A stretch of DNA of 44,616 bases from CAYHSW01 sp964431075 (GTDB taxonomy: Bacteria > Patescibacteriota > Microgenomatia > JAMCZE01), in NCBI GenBank assembly GCA_964431075.1, contig CAYSID010000007.1:1-44616 (forward strand). Direction: 5' to 3'. Below are positions 1-7,592 of this stretch, piece by piece. The notes beneath the pieces are model-generated. The model did no database searches and was not told the origin of the DNA. It saw nothing but the letters and a program-made list of their open reading frames with translations. Each line of letters starts with the position of its first letter. The first letter of the stretch is position 1. A program made the translations under genes and the position numbers.

Positions 1-339
1 TGTGCTTTCAAACCAAAACGAGGGGAATTTTAAATCAAGGAGTCTGCCGGTATCTAAAAGATAAATTATTTTTCCGCCGTCAATGGAATTTCTAGCAAGT
101 CTGTCGGGATGCCATGAAAGAATTGCGTTAGCCATTCCTTTCTCGATTTTCTTTAACACCTCCGCAAATTGTTCCCTTCCTGGGACTTTGGCAGTTTTGG
201 CTTCGGTGATAAATTCAGTTATGGTTAGATTTTCTCTTTTAGAAAACTCCTTGAGTTCAGCTATTTGAGCCTCAATAGATAAAACTTGTTTATCTTTTTC
301 ATCAGTTGATTTTCGGCAGTAGGCAATATATTTGATCAT
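1..339 (-). CDS. Serine site-specific recombinase, N-terminal part (cut by window edge)
   Basis: The minus strand read from an ATG at 337-339 stays open for 113 codons to the window edge, so the C-terminus is missing. The protein begins MIKYIAYCRKSTDEKD, which is the resolvase/invertase N-terminal signature. The Ser of CRKST (residue 11) is the expected nucleophile. It continues with LSIEAQIAELKEF and SWHPDRLARN, where the second Arg-containing stretch (DRLARN) is the conserved catalytic arginine region of the family. Such enzymes form a covalent 5'-phosphoserine link and invert, integrate or excise DNA. A Shine-Dalgarno-like GAAGGA lies just upstream. Whether it is a short invertase or a large serine integrase cannot be told without the C-terminus. 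The inverted repeats directly upstream (357-681) make an invertase role possible but unproven. Confidence 0.85.
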   Translation of the reverse strand, partial: MIKYIAYCRKSTDEKDKQVLSIEAQIAELKEFSKRENLTITEFITEAKTAKVPGREQFAEVLKKIEKGMANAILSWHPDRLARNSIDGGKIIYLLDTGRLLDLKFPSFWFEST

Positions 340-495
340 ATTTTTGTTTCCTTCTAGTTCTTTAAAATTTTTGTTTTTTTCTTTTTTCTTTTTATTACGG
401 CGGCTCTCGGCGAATTTGAATTATGCCTTTGCAGCGCTGTCTGCGGAGGGGGGCGCAGCCAGCGCTGAACCCAATCCGCTTTCGATTTCCAAAAT

Positions 496-598
496 GGTGA
501 ACGTTTTCAAAAAAATTCGAACTGATTTCAAACAAAGGTAGGCGCGGTGAGTGCGGCCGGCCACTCGCCGCGCCATCTTCGCTCGGCCTTCGGCCTCG
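496..598 (+). repeat. Left arm of ~102-bp inverted repeat (IR-L)
   Basis: This arm is about 90% identical to the reverse complement of 1919-2020. It starts GGTGAACG and ends in the small palindrome CTCGGCCTTCGGCCTCG. Its middle (541-574) is itself a GC-rich near-palindrome (GGCGCGG...CCGCGCC) able to form a strong hairpin. ORFs that run through it are products of the repeat and are not annotated. Confidence 0.85.
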
Positions 599-626
599 TA
601 AATATTTTAAAAAGTCGGCTCGAACA

Positions 627-651
627 GACAATTTCTTTCTAAGAAATTGTC
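627..651. other. Perfect 11-bp hairpin
   Basis: GACAATTTCTT (627-637), a three-base loop TCT, and AAGAAATTGTC (641-651) form a perfect hairpin just before the right arm of the 28-bp inverted repeat. It could be an operator for the recombinase gene or part of a mobile element. No T-run follows on either strand, so it is not a typical terminator. Confidence 0.6.
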
Positions 652-689
652 TCAAAGAAAAAAACAAAAATTTTAAAGAACAAAACTTA

Positions 690-770
690 AATGACCCATC
701 CGGTGGTCTCAGTCTGATCGCTCAAACTGTCCGAATGGGTCATTAAAAAAGCGATCAAAAACTGAGACCA
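690..770. promoter_or_regulatory. Interleaved inverted repeats, possible structural switch
   Basis: Three pairs of complementary arms are interleaved here. A (690-699, AATGACCCAT) pairs with 735-744. B (704-713, TGGTCTCAGT) pairs with 761-770. C (716-722, GATCGCT) pairs with 750-756. The A helix encloses B and C, but their partners lie outside it. The A hairpin and the B+C hairpin therefore either form a pseudoknot or exclude each other. The block lies 46 bases before the promoter of the membrane protein at 864. It could be a recombination or binding site in DNA, or a transcribed switch. No transcript boundary shows which. Confidence 0.5.
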
Positions 771-815
771 ATATCAATATACCAAAAACAAAAGGGCAAA
801 AGCAACTTGCAATAC

Positions 816-846
816 TTGACTTTGAAGAATTACCCTATGATATACT
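816..846 (+). promoter_or_regulatory. Promoter for the membrane protein at 864
   Basis: TTGACT (816-821) serves as -35 and TATACT (841-846) as -10, with TG one base upstream of the -10 (extended -10). The spacer is 19 bases, slightly long. The predicted transcript start near 853 falls just before the GGAGG ribosome-binding site at 854-858. This rules out the upstream in-frame ATG at 807 and supports the ATG at 864. Confidence 0.55.
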
Positions 847-863
847 TTTACTTGGAGGTAAAA

Positions 864-1865
864 ATGGAAAATCGGCAAATAAATATTGGCGACCAAAACA
901 GTCAACAGATTAGCCAGAATCCAATAAACCAACCTACGATGGTTCAGGAAAAACCAAAAATAAATTATTGGATGGTTTCCACCGCTGTTTTGTTATTCTT
1001 TCTTCTCGGAATCTCTAGTTTATATTTTCTAAACATAAGGGGCCAAAAAGTAGGGCCTCAAGAAAAAACTTATGGTCCAACGGTTTCACCAAGCCAACAA
1101 GAGACCACAGTTGTTCCATCTAAACCTACTGAGCTGCCTACAGAAACAGTTATACCAGACACTATTCCGCAGAAAAACAGTTTATATCTCGGGGTTTATC
1201 AGGCTAAAGAAGCAATATTTTTAACTACAGATCAATTAAGTGAGTATTATGATGGCGGTGTTAAAAAAACTAGCGTAACAATTGGAGAGTTAAGGACTAT
1301 AGATGGGACTGGTTATCAACCTTTTGACTACACAAAATTACAAAATCCAAGAAGGATACTCTCTAATATAGAGAAAGTAATTGGAATAAGCAACTTTAAA
1401 TTTAATAAACAAAAGAGCTATATCTATATTTCTTTGAACATTCCCGGCAACGCTCCAGATAAGTATCCAAATATCGTTTCAAAAATATACCAGATTAATT
1501 TAAGTAATTTATCGAATAAGGAATTACGGAACCATAACATAGGAAACGACAAATACCCACAAAAAGGGCCTTCTGGTGTTGATGAAGTCTTTGATGATAA
1601 ATATTTAACTATCTGGATAGGAATTTGTTATGCCTGTGAAGGATTTGATCCGCATGGCACGGTATTATTGAATATCCAAACTAAGAGTGAAAAATATTTA
1701 GGGACAGTAGGGGACATCAAGGTAGATTTAGCCAGTAAAATTGTCTCTTATAAAAATCTTGGACCATTCAAAGAACCTTGTGAGCCAAGTCCGGGATGTG
1801 ATGAAAATGGGCAGAGGACCGTATATAAACCTTCAGGGCAGATAATAACAAATAGTTTACCTTAA
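864..1865 (+). CDS. Single-pass membrane-anchored protein of unknown function
   Basis: This 333-residue protein begins MENRQINIGDQNSQQI, followed by a Gln/Asn/Pro-rich cytoplasmic segment and one membrane helix (around residues 37-57, VSTAVLLFFLLGISSLYF). A Pro/Thr-rich stalk to about residue 105 leads to an extracytoplasmic domain of about 225 residues with no motif I recognise. Four Cys residues lie in two pairs (CYAC, and CEPSPGC near the C-terminus) and could form disulfides. The start at 864 is chosen over 807 because GGAGG lies 5 bases upstream and the promoter overlaps the longer version. The Gln/Asn-rich head plus TM anchor resembles a module I associate with Microgenomates genomes (from memory, not checked). 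The gene sits alone between the arms of a roughly 102-bp inverted repeat, like cargo. Confidence 0.75.
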   Translation: MENRQINIGDQNSQQISQNPINQPTMVQEKPKINYWMVSTAVLLFFLLGISSLYFLNIRGQKVGPQEKTYGPTVSPSQQETTVVPSKPTELPTETVIPDTIPQKNSLYLGVYQAKEAIFLTTDQLSEYYDGGVKKTSVTIGELRTIDGTGYQPFDYTKLQNPRRILSNIEKVIGISNFKFNKQKSYIYISLNIPGNAPDKYPNIVSKIYQINLSNLSNKELRNHNIGNDKYPQKGPSGVDEVFDDKYLTIWIGICYACEGFDPHGTVLLNIQTKSEKYLGTVGDIKVDLASKIVSYKNLGPFKEPCEPSPGCDENGQRTVYKPSGQIITNSLP

Positions 1866-1866
1866 A

Positions 1867-1885
1867 TGCTCGGCGGAGCCGAGCA
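1867..1885. other. 8-bp hairpin directly after the stop codon
   Basis: TGCTCGGC, a three-base loop GGA, and GCCGAGCA start one base after the TAA of the upstream gene. It is followed by A residues rather than Ts, so it is more likely a 3'-end stabiliser or a small repeat than a rho-independent terminator. Confidence 0.5.
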
Positions 1886-1918
1886 AAAATCGCGCGCTCA
1901 AAAAATAAAAAATATGAG

Positions 1919-2020
1919 CGAGGCCGAAGGCCGAGTGAAGATAGCGCGGCGAGTGGTCTGCGCAGTCGCCGCGCCTACCTATGTTTGAAATCAGTACGAA
2001 TTTTTTCAAAAACGTTCACC
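1919..2020 (-). repeat. Right arm of ~102-bp inverted repeat (IR-R)
   Basis: This is the reverse-complement partner of 496-598, with about ten scattered differences and one length difference. The differences include changes on both sides of the internal GC-rich hairpin (1943-1974). The rest of the gene-free stretch 1866-2168 holds the hairpin at 1867-1885, a second GC hairpin at 2085-2100 (CCGGCC-GGAA-GGCCGG), and an AT-rich tail in front of the small gene at 2169. I see no other gene in it. Confidence 0.85.
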
Positions 2021-2168
2021 AAAAAAACATGAAGTTTTTTTAGGATTGACGTTTATATTACGCGACAGCTTTTGAAAAAGCCTGCCGGCCGGAAGGCCGG
2101 GAAAAACGCAAAAATTTTAGAAGAACTTTTTGGCAATTTTTAACAAAAATTGATATATTACGACTAAT

Positions 2169-2512
2169 ATGGAAAAGCTCGGCCCTTTAGAACGGAATAA
2201 GACTGAAACTTTAGAACCGCCGGATGCTTGGTTTGTTGGTCTTGGTATCGTAATAAAGGGATTCTCTACGTAGGTTTTAATGGCCCTTCTGATTGTGCTA
2301 ACAAAGAAAAACTAATGACATGTTGGGATCTGTGGTGCCACCACACCGCTAAACCGCCTGCAGAGAGGCAAAAAAAAATAATTGAAACTTCTGCTAGTTA
2401 TATTAAGGAGATAACTGGTTTTAGTCCCGATGAAATTGATCGTAAAATGGTCAATCTTTTGAAAACTTACCAAGGAAAGCCATCGGCTCCGTTTAAATTT
2501 TTACTTTACTGA
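2169..2512 (+). pseudogene. Small gene of unknown function, apparently frameshifted
   Basis: An ATG at 2169 opens MEKLGPLERNKTETLEPPDAW in one frame, which stops at 2273. The adjacent frame, open to a stop at 2512, continues with coding-like sequence (YRNKGILYVGFNGPSDCANK, later ITGFSPDEIDRKM). Joining the frames near 2240-2260 gives one protein of about 113 residues. A single-base indel there, real or from assembly, is the simplest explanation. The alternative is a 94-residue ORF from an ATG at 2228, but its first residues (MVCWSW) look like out-of-frame sequence. I do not recognise the family. The mid-region is rich in Cys, His and Trp (CWDLWCHH). Confidence 0.5.
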
Positions 2513-2578
2513 AATATCAGCGGGGCCGAGGGTTTGACTGAAAGCGAGGCAAGCTTCCTTCAATCTTATTTGAAAAAC

Positions 2579-2872
2579 TTAGGTAAGAATGTTAGCGGTT
2601 TGTTTCTCCGTGCGGGAACGAAGATAATAAAGTTTGGCCCGGCGTTGAACCGAAGCTGATTTTTTAACCTCAATTTTCTCGATATTGGGATTGTCCAGCC
2701 TCCAAATTCTTTCCACTCCAATTCCGGCGGATATTTTTCTAACCCTAAACGACTTGGCAGTCTTGTTCAGAGACAGAACCACCCCGGTAAAAATTTGAGT
2801 CCTGGTTTTATCCCTGTCAATAATTTTATGATGGACCGAAACGGTATCGCCGGGTTTAAAACTATATGGCAT
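2579..2872 (-). CDS. rplS: 50S ribosomal protein L19
   Basis: The 97-residue protein matches L19 throughout: FKPGDTVSVHHKI near the N-terminus, IFTGVVLSLNK, the core VRKISAGIGVERIW, and the C-terminal RRAKLYYLR. L19 lies at the 30S-50S interface. The family is usually around 115 residues, so this copy is trimmed, mainly in the loop after the GVV strand and at the C-terminus. It is the last gene of the long minus-strand operon, 9 bases after the dnaE stop codon. Confidence 0.95.
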   Translation of the reverse strand: MPYSFKPGDTVSVHHKIIDRDKTRTQIFTGVVLSLNKTAKSFRVRKISAGIGVERIWRLDNPNIEKIEVKKSASVQRRAKLYYLRSRTEKQTANILT

Positions 2873-2881
2873 CGTCCGATT

Positions 2882-5800
2882 TTACTCTATCCTTCTTGCT
2901 TTATCAACAATCAAAGAAACTTTTTCCTCGCGAAAATCGACTTTTCCCGTTAACTGCATAACGCAGTTGGTTGACCAATACGTGCCGTTCCCCATCTGTT
3001 TGTATAACTTGGGAAAAATAACCGCGTCAATTCGCGCTCCGGTTTTTCCCTGCACCGTCAAAAAACACATTTCTTCGTTATTTTTTTTGGTTAGAACCTT
3101 TCTTATTGAAGTCACAATACCGCCGACGGTTACCGTTTTACCCGCGTGAGTTTCCGGAGTAATTTCCGCCAGTTGGGTGTCAATTATGTCATCAAGTTTG
3201 TCAAGCGCTGGCTGTAGAGGATGAGCCGTCAGGTAGAGTCCTAAAAATTCGAATTCATAATTAAGAAGGTCTTCGCGGGGCAATTCCTCAACATCCGGCA
3301 GTAAATCCCGCTCGTTACCCAGCTCGTCATCAAACATTCCCGTTTGGCCTGCCGATACCTGTTTGGCAGCTTTGTGGGAATCGGACACAAGTCTTTCCAG
3401 ACTTAAAAGCATCTGCGACCGCCGGCCGAAATCGTCCATAGCCCCGGCTTTAATTAAACTTTCTAGGGCCTTTTTATTAACTTTTTGTAAGTCCACTCTC
3501 TTGACAAAGTCCGTTAAACTTTTAAACTTTAAATTTTTCCGACCCTCCAGTATTGAAGCTATCGCCGCCGCCCCGATATTTTTAATGGCGGAAAGGCCGA
3601 ATCTTATAGCCCCGTTTTCAATTGTAAAGCCGACACCAGAGTGATTGATATCCGGACGCAAAACGGGAATTTTCATCCGTTTGCACTCCTCAATAGCCTC
3701 GGCAATCTTATCAGTGGATCCCGACTCGGCCGTCAGCAAAGCCGTCATATACTCCACCGGATAATGGCATTTTAAATAAGAGGTTTGGTAGGCCACGATG
3801 CCGTAGCTGGCGGCATGAGCTTTATTGAAGCCATAGCCCTGAAACGGAACGAATAGGTCCCAAATCTGTTCGGCTTCCGCCATGGTCATTCCTGAATTCT
3901 CAATGCAGCCTTCGATAAATATCTCATGTTGCTGCGCCATTTCTTTCGGTTTCTTTTTCCCGATCGCCTGACGCAGAGCATCTACAGTTTCCCAAGTATA
4001 TCCGGCAAGTTCCAGCGCGGTGAATAAAACATCTTCCTGGTAAACCATAATTCCGTAAGACTTGTCAAGATATTTTTTCATTTTCGGATGAAGATACGTC
4101 ACCGGAGTTTTTTTATTTTTACGGGCAATATATTCAGGAATATTGGCCATAGGGCCGGGTCGGAATAAGGCAACCATGATCATTAAATCCTCAACCCGGG
4201 TCGGTTTCAGTTCTTTGAGCCACTTCGTCATTCCCGCACCCCCGAGCTGAAAAGTCCCCATGGTTCCCCCGTCGGATAACATTTTAAAAGTTTCCTTGTC
4301 ATCAAGCGGCAGATTACCAAGGTCAATTTTTATCTGCCGTTGCCGTTCAATTACCTCAACTGCCGCCTGTAGAATTGATAAATTTCTAATTCCCAGGATA
4401 TCAAATTTGACAAGACCAACATCTTCACAAGCATGCATCTCATATTGGGTAATTATTTTGTCCCCTTTGGGCTCCAACTGAAGCGGAGCGTAATTAATCA
4501 TCGGTCCCGGAGAGACCACCACCCCGGCCGCGTGAACGGAAACATGGCGGGCATTACCTTCAATCTCCTGGGACAAATCAATAATTTTTTTCGCGTCTTC
4601 TTCAGAATCATAGAGGGCCTTTAACTCCGCCGAGAGTTCCAAAGCGTGCTTTAGGGTCATGGGAAATCCCTGGGATCCTTCGGGGACAATTTTAGCCAGT
4701 TTATCCGGATAGGAATAGGGGAAACCTAACACCCGGCCCACGTCGCGTATCGCCGCCCGGGACAACATCCGTCCAAATGTGCAGATCTGGGCAACCTTAT
4801 CGGCTCCGTATTTTTTGATAATATACGTAATCAATTCTTCCCGTCGGTTATCCGCGACGTCAAGGTCAATATCCGGCGGTTTAGGCCTTTGGGGATTAAG
4901 AAACCGCTCGAACGGCAGCATATACTTAACCGGGTCAACATTAGTTATTCCCAGAGTAAAGGAGACTAAGGAACCGGCGGCAGAACCTCTGGTGTTAGTA
5001 ATGATCCCGTTTTCCCGGCAAAATTTGATCATGTCGGCCATCATTAAAAAATACGGGGCGTAGCCCTTGGTTATAATCACTTCCAATTCATACTCCAATC
5101 GTTTTAGGTTAGATTTATCGGTTAAATTCTCTCTTGCCTGCTCGCGCAGATAATCACCCGCGGACTTATCTTGAGGCAACTTAAAATTAGGGAAGAACCA
5201 CTTTCCAAGTTCCATGGAAACGTCACACGAATCACTTATCCTTAAACTGTTGGCTAGCGCTTGAGGATAATCTGGAAATAACCGAGCCATTTGTTCGGCT
5301 GAGGGAAAATGAAAAGTCGGAGCATCAACATACCGCATTCGGTTAGTATCGGTTATGTTTTTTCCGGTAGAAATACAAACTAAAGCATCTTGGGCTGTGG
5401 CATCTTGCTGATTTAAATAATGTGAATCGTTAGTGGCTACAATTGGCAAACCCAACTCCTGTGACAGTTTAATAGTCCCGGAAAGCCACTTATCTTCATC
5501 GATTTGTAATTGTTGTAATCTTTCGTAAATTTTAGGATTATCCTGGTAATTATTTAGATATTTTTTGTACTCATGCCGCTGAATTTCCAAATAATAATTG
5601 CCGTCGCCGAAGGCTTCAGCAAACCAGTTGGCTGTTTTTTTTGCCGCTTCATAATTTCCGTCAATTAAATTTTGACCTAATTGACCTTTTGGGCACGAGG
5701 ACAGGCAAATTAGCCCGCCGGCATATTGCTTTAAGGTTTTAAGGTCAAATCGGGGTTTATAGTAAAAACCCTCGAGGTGAGCGACCGTTGTCAGCCTCAT

Positions 5801-6106
5801 CAAATTTTGGTAGCCTTCGTAATTTTTTGCCAGCAAAACAAGGTGGTTATTGACCTTATCCTCTTTTCCCTCTTTCCGGTTATGATCATCAGGGACAGTA
5901 TAACCTTCAAGTCCCAAAATCGGATTTATTCCCTGATTTCTGCATTCTTTGTAAAATTCAACGCAGCCGTACATCGTACCGTGATCGGTAATCGCCACCG
6001 CCGGCATTTCAAATTCCTTTGTCTTGACCACTAAATCCTTAATCTTCGTCAGTCCATCCAGAAGAGAGTACTCCGTGTGAACATGCAAATGGACAAAATT
6101 ACTCAT
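2882..6106 (-). CDS. dnaE: DNA polymerase III alpha subunit
   Basis: This is the 1074-residue replicative polymerase of the DnaE type. The N-terminal PHP domain has intact metal-binding motifs (HLHVHTEYS at 6-14, ITDHGTMYG near 39-47), so it may retain phosphoesterase or proofreading activity. The palm carries PDIDLDV near residues 410-416 and KFDILG near 566, which supply the three catalytic aspartates. A helix-hairpin-helix-like stretch (VNKKALESLIKAGAMDDFG) and an OB fold (KTVTVGGIVTSIRKV, around 975-1060) follow. E. coli DnaE has 1160 residues, so this form is somewhat short but looks complete. The start at 6106 is supported by the motif beginning five residues later. It lies 30 bases downstream of the 65-residue gene. 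Confidence 0.97.
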   Translation of the reverse strand: MSNFVHLHVHTEYSLLDGLTKIKDLVVKTKEFEMPAVAITDHGTMYGCVEFYKECRNQGINPILGLEGYTVPDDHNRKEGKEDKVNNHLVLLAKNYEGYQNLMRLTTVAHLEGFYYKPRFDLKTLKQYAGGLICLSSCPKGQLGQNLIDGNYEAAKKTANWFAEAFGDGNYYLEIQRHEYKKYLNNYQDNPKIYERLQQLQIDEDKWLSGTIKLSQELGLPIVATNDSHYLNQQDATAQDALVCISTGKNITDTNRMRYVDAPTFHFPSAEQMARLFPDYPQALANSLRISDSCDVSMELGKWFFPNFKLPQDKSAGDYLREQARENLTDKSNLKRLEYELEVIITKGYAPYFLMMADMIKFCRENGIITNTRGSAAGSLVSFTLGITNVDPVKYMLPFERFLNPQRPKPPDIDLDVADNRREELITYIIKKYGADKVAQICTFGRMLSRAAIRDVGRVLGFPYSYPDKLAKIVPEGSQGFPMTLKHALELSAELKALYDSEEDAKKIIDLSQEIEGNARHVSVHAAGVVVSPGPMINYAPLQLEPKGDKIITQYEMHACEDVGLVKFDILGIRNLSILQAAVEVIERQRQIKIDLGNLPLDDKETFKMLSDGGTMGTFQLGGAGMTKWLKELKPTRVEDLMIMVALFRPGPMANIPEYIARKNKKTPVTYLHPKMKKYLDKSYGIMVYQEDVLFTALELAGYTWETVDALRQAIGKKKPKEMAQQHEIFIEGCIENSGMTMAEAEQIWDLFVPFQGYGFNKAHAASYGIVAYQTSYLKCHYPVEYMTALLTAESGSTDKIAEAIEECKRMKIPVLRPDINHSGVGFTIENGAIRFGLSAIKNIGAAAIASILEGRKNLKFKSLTDFVKRVDLQKVNKKALESLIKAGAMDDFGRRSQMLLSLERLVSDSHKAAKQVSAGQTGMFDDELGNERDLLPDVEELPREDLLNYEFEFLGLYLTAHPLQPALDKLDDIIDTQLAEITPETHAGKTVTVGGIVTSIRKVLTKKNNEEMCFLTVQGKTGARIDAVIFPKLYKQMGNGTYWSTNCVMQLTGKVDFREEKVSLIVDKARRIE

Positions 6107-6136
6107 CGAGGATAATGTAACAAAATTAATAACCCT

Positions 6137-6334
6137 TTACAACGACTTATCCCTGGGGAGACGAAATGTTTCAAGATATTTTTCCACAGACGGTATTATC
6201 TCAGAACCCTTAATATTTTGACTCATTAATTCTAAAATCTTATCCTTAGCTAATAATTTTTCGCTTGTAGGATAATCCTGAAAAAATTTGAAAATATCAA
6301 AAAATTTTCTATCTGTATTGCTAATTTCACTCAC
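6137..6334 (-). CDS. Small conserved-looking protein between gatB and dnaE
   Basis: The 65-residue protein (starts MSEISNTDRKFFDIFKFF, ends TFRLPRDKSL) is mostly charged and helical and matches no family I know. It starts with GTG at 6332-6334, overlapping the gatB stop codon by 8 bases. A near-perfect Shine-Dalgarno sequence, GGAGGTGAT (6340-6348, minus), inside the end of gatB is well spaced for this GTG. That makes it a genuine, translationally coupled gene rather than a chance ORF. Its position suggests a link with translation or replication, but no function can be assigned. Confidence 0.7.
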   Translation of the reverse strand: MSEISNTDRKFFDIFKFFQDYPTSEKLLAKDKILELMSQNIKGSEIIPSVEKYLETFRLPRDKSL

Positions 6335-7592
6335 TTAATATCACCTCCAAATTGTTTTTAATCATAATCTTTTCGACATCCGGCATTAGTTTAGCACATT
6401 GGCCGATCAGATAACCCAACACCTGTATTTTACCATTTTTGTAATCAAAAACAGCTTGAGGATTAGACGCTAAAACCCTTTTAATTATTCCTTCATCAAC
6501 TTCCCCTGTTAATTTGGCCGTTAACGGCCGTTTATTGATTATTGAATTGGCAATCTCTAAAGGCGAAAAGGCTTTATTGGTTTTGACCTGATTTTCAAAA
6601 TCACCAGCGACAATTTTGCTCTCAGTTAATATTTCGGCCTGATACAAACTTAAGTTATATTGTTTGATAAAACGATCCTTTTTTGCGTCTGGAAGTTCGG
6701 GCAACAGATGTCTGATATTAGATATCTGACTTTCTGAAATCCGAACCGGGGGAAGATCCGGTNNNNNNNNNNCCGGAAAATAACGGTAGTCATGGGCCTC
6801 TTCTTTTTCCCGTTGTGGAAAAGTGGCATTTTTACTCTCGCTCCAGCCTCGTGTTTCCTGTTTATGTTCCTCTCGCTGTTGCCTCTCGATTTCATATTCC
6901 AATGCTTTGCGAACAAAGCGAAAAGAATTAATATTTTTAAGTTCTACGCGGTAGTTTGGTAACGAGCCGTCAGGGGAAAGAGAAATGCTGGGTTCAAGAC
7001 GCATTGAGCCTTTTTCCATGTCCGCGGACGAAATGCCCAGATAGCGAATAATTCTTTGCAATTTTTTTAAATAACTATCAACTTCTTCAACGGAACGAAA
7101 ATCCGGTTCGGTAACAATTTCCACCAGCGGCACGCCGGAACGGTTAAAATCGATTAACGTCTCCCCTGCCGCGTGCTGCAATTTGCCGGTATCCTCTTCG
7201 AGGTGAATGCGGCGGATCTTTATGTTTCCGAGACGACCGTCATAGCAAAACGGCTGATCATACTGGGTGATCTGGTACCCCTTAGGCAAATCAGGATAAA
7301 AATAATTTTTCCGGTCAAATTTGGAGATTTCATTTACTTTGCACCCCAAAGCCAACCCTAATAAAATTGTCCACTCGATGGCCTTTTTATTGGGAACAGG
7401 CAAAGCGCCGGGAAGACCAAGACACACCGGGCAAGTTTGGGTGTTGGGCTCTTTTCCAAAATGATCGGCCGGACACCCGCAAAACATTTTGCTCTTTGTG
7501 GCCAGTTCCACATGAACCTCAAGACCAATAATTGGCACAAAGTGACAATTACTAACCGAGCCTGCGAGGTGTTTAATTGGTTGATATTTCAT
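6327..7592 (-). CDS. gatB: Asp-tRNA(Asn)/Glu-tRNA(Gln) amidotransferase subunit B (contains assembly gap)
   Basis: GatB activates mischarged Glu-tRNA(Gln) or Asp-tRNA(Asn) with ATP so that ammonia from GatA can amidate it. Seen here are IIGLEVHVELATKSKMFCGC near residue 21, the zinc-binding Cys pairs (CGCP and CPVC), the GVPLVEIVTEPDFRS motif, AHDYRYFP, and the C-terminal YqeY-like tRNA-binding region (ITNSIINKRP-like, here ANSIINKRPLTAKL). The product is about 420 residues, shorter than the usual 475, mostly at the C-terminus. Ten Ns (6763-6772) interrupt the motif just after FP. The reading frame is kept, but the four residues there are unknown. The start overlaps gatA by 20 bases. Confidence 0.95.
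   Translation of the reverse strand: MKYQPIKHLAGSVSNCHFVPIIGLEVHVELATKSKMFCGCPADHFGKEPNTQTCPVCLGLPGALPVPNKKAIEWTILLGLALGCKVNEISKFDRKNYFYPDLPKGYQITQYDQPFCYDGRLGNIKIRRIHLEEDTGKLQHAAGETLIDFNRSGVPLVEIVTEPDFRSVEEVDSYLKKLQRIIRYLGISSADMEKGSMRLEPSISLSPDGSLPNYRVELKNINSFRFVRKALEYEIERQQREEHKQETRGWSESKNATFPQREKEEAHDYRYFPXXXXPDLPPVRISESQISNIRHLLPELPDAKKDRFIKQYNLSLYQAEILTESKIVAGDFENQVKTNKAFSPLEIANSIINKRPLTAKLTGEVDEGIIKRVLASNPQAVFDYKNGKIQVLGYLIGQCAKLMPDVEKIMIKNNLEVILSE
6763..6772. other. Assembly gap of 10 Ns inside gatB
   Basis: The Ns fall within the conserved FPEPDLPPV motif of GatB. The flanks read FP-G.. and ..A-PDLPPV. The family expects a single Glu codon here, so the true missing length is probably one base and not ten (GxA = GAA). 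Confidence 0.9.

Larger units (their letters stand above)
357..681. repeat. Exact 28-bp inverted repeat enclosing 269 bp
   Basis: Positions 357-384 and 654-681 are exact reverse complements over 28 bases (GTTC, TTT, AAAA, TTTTT, G, seven T, C, TTT, against the mirror order on the right). The left arm begins 18 bases upstream of the recombinase start codon. The enclosed segment 385-653 contains the left arm of a second, longer inverted repeat (496-598) and an 11-bp hairpin (627-651). The arms are AT-rich and of low complexity, which weakens the case somewhat, but the match is gap-free. Hin-type invertible segments also have paired sites of about this size next to the recombinase gene. Confidence 0.75.

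Noticed and set aside
332..667. ORFs of 69 and 90 codons on opposite strands in the repeat region
   Set aside because: They run through the 102-bp and 28-bp inverted repeats, have low-complexity products and no ribosome-binding site; open only because of the repeat sequence.
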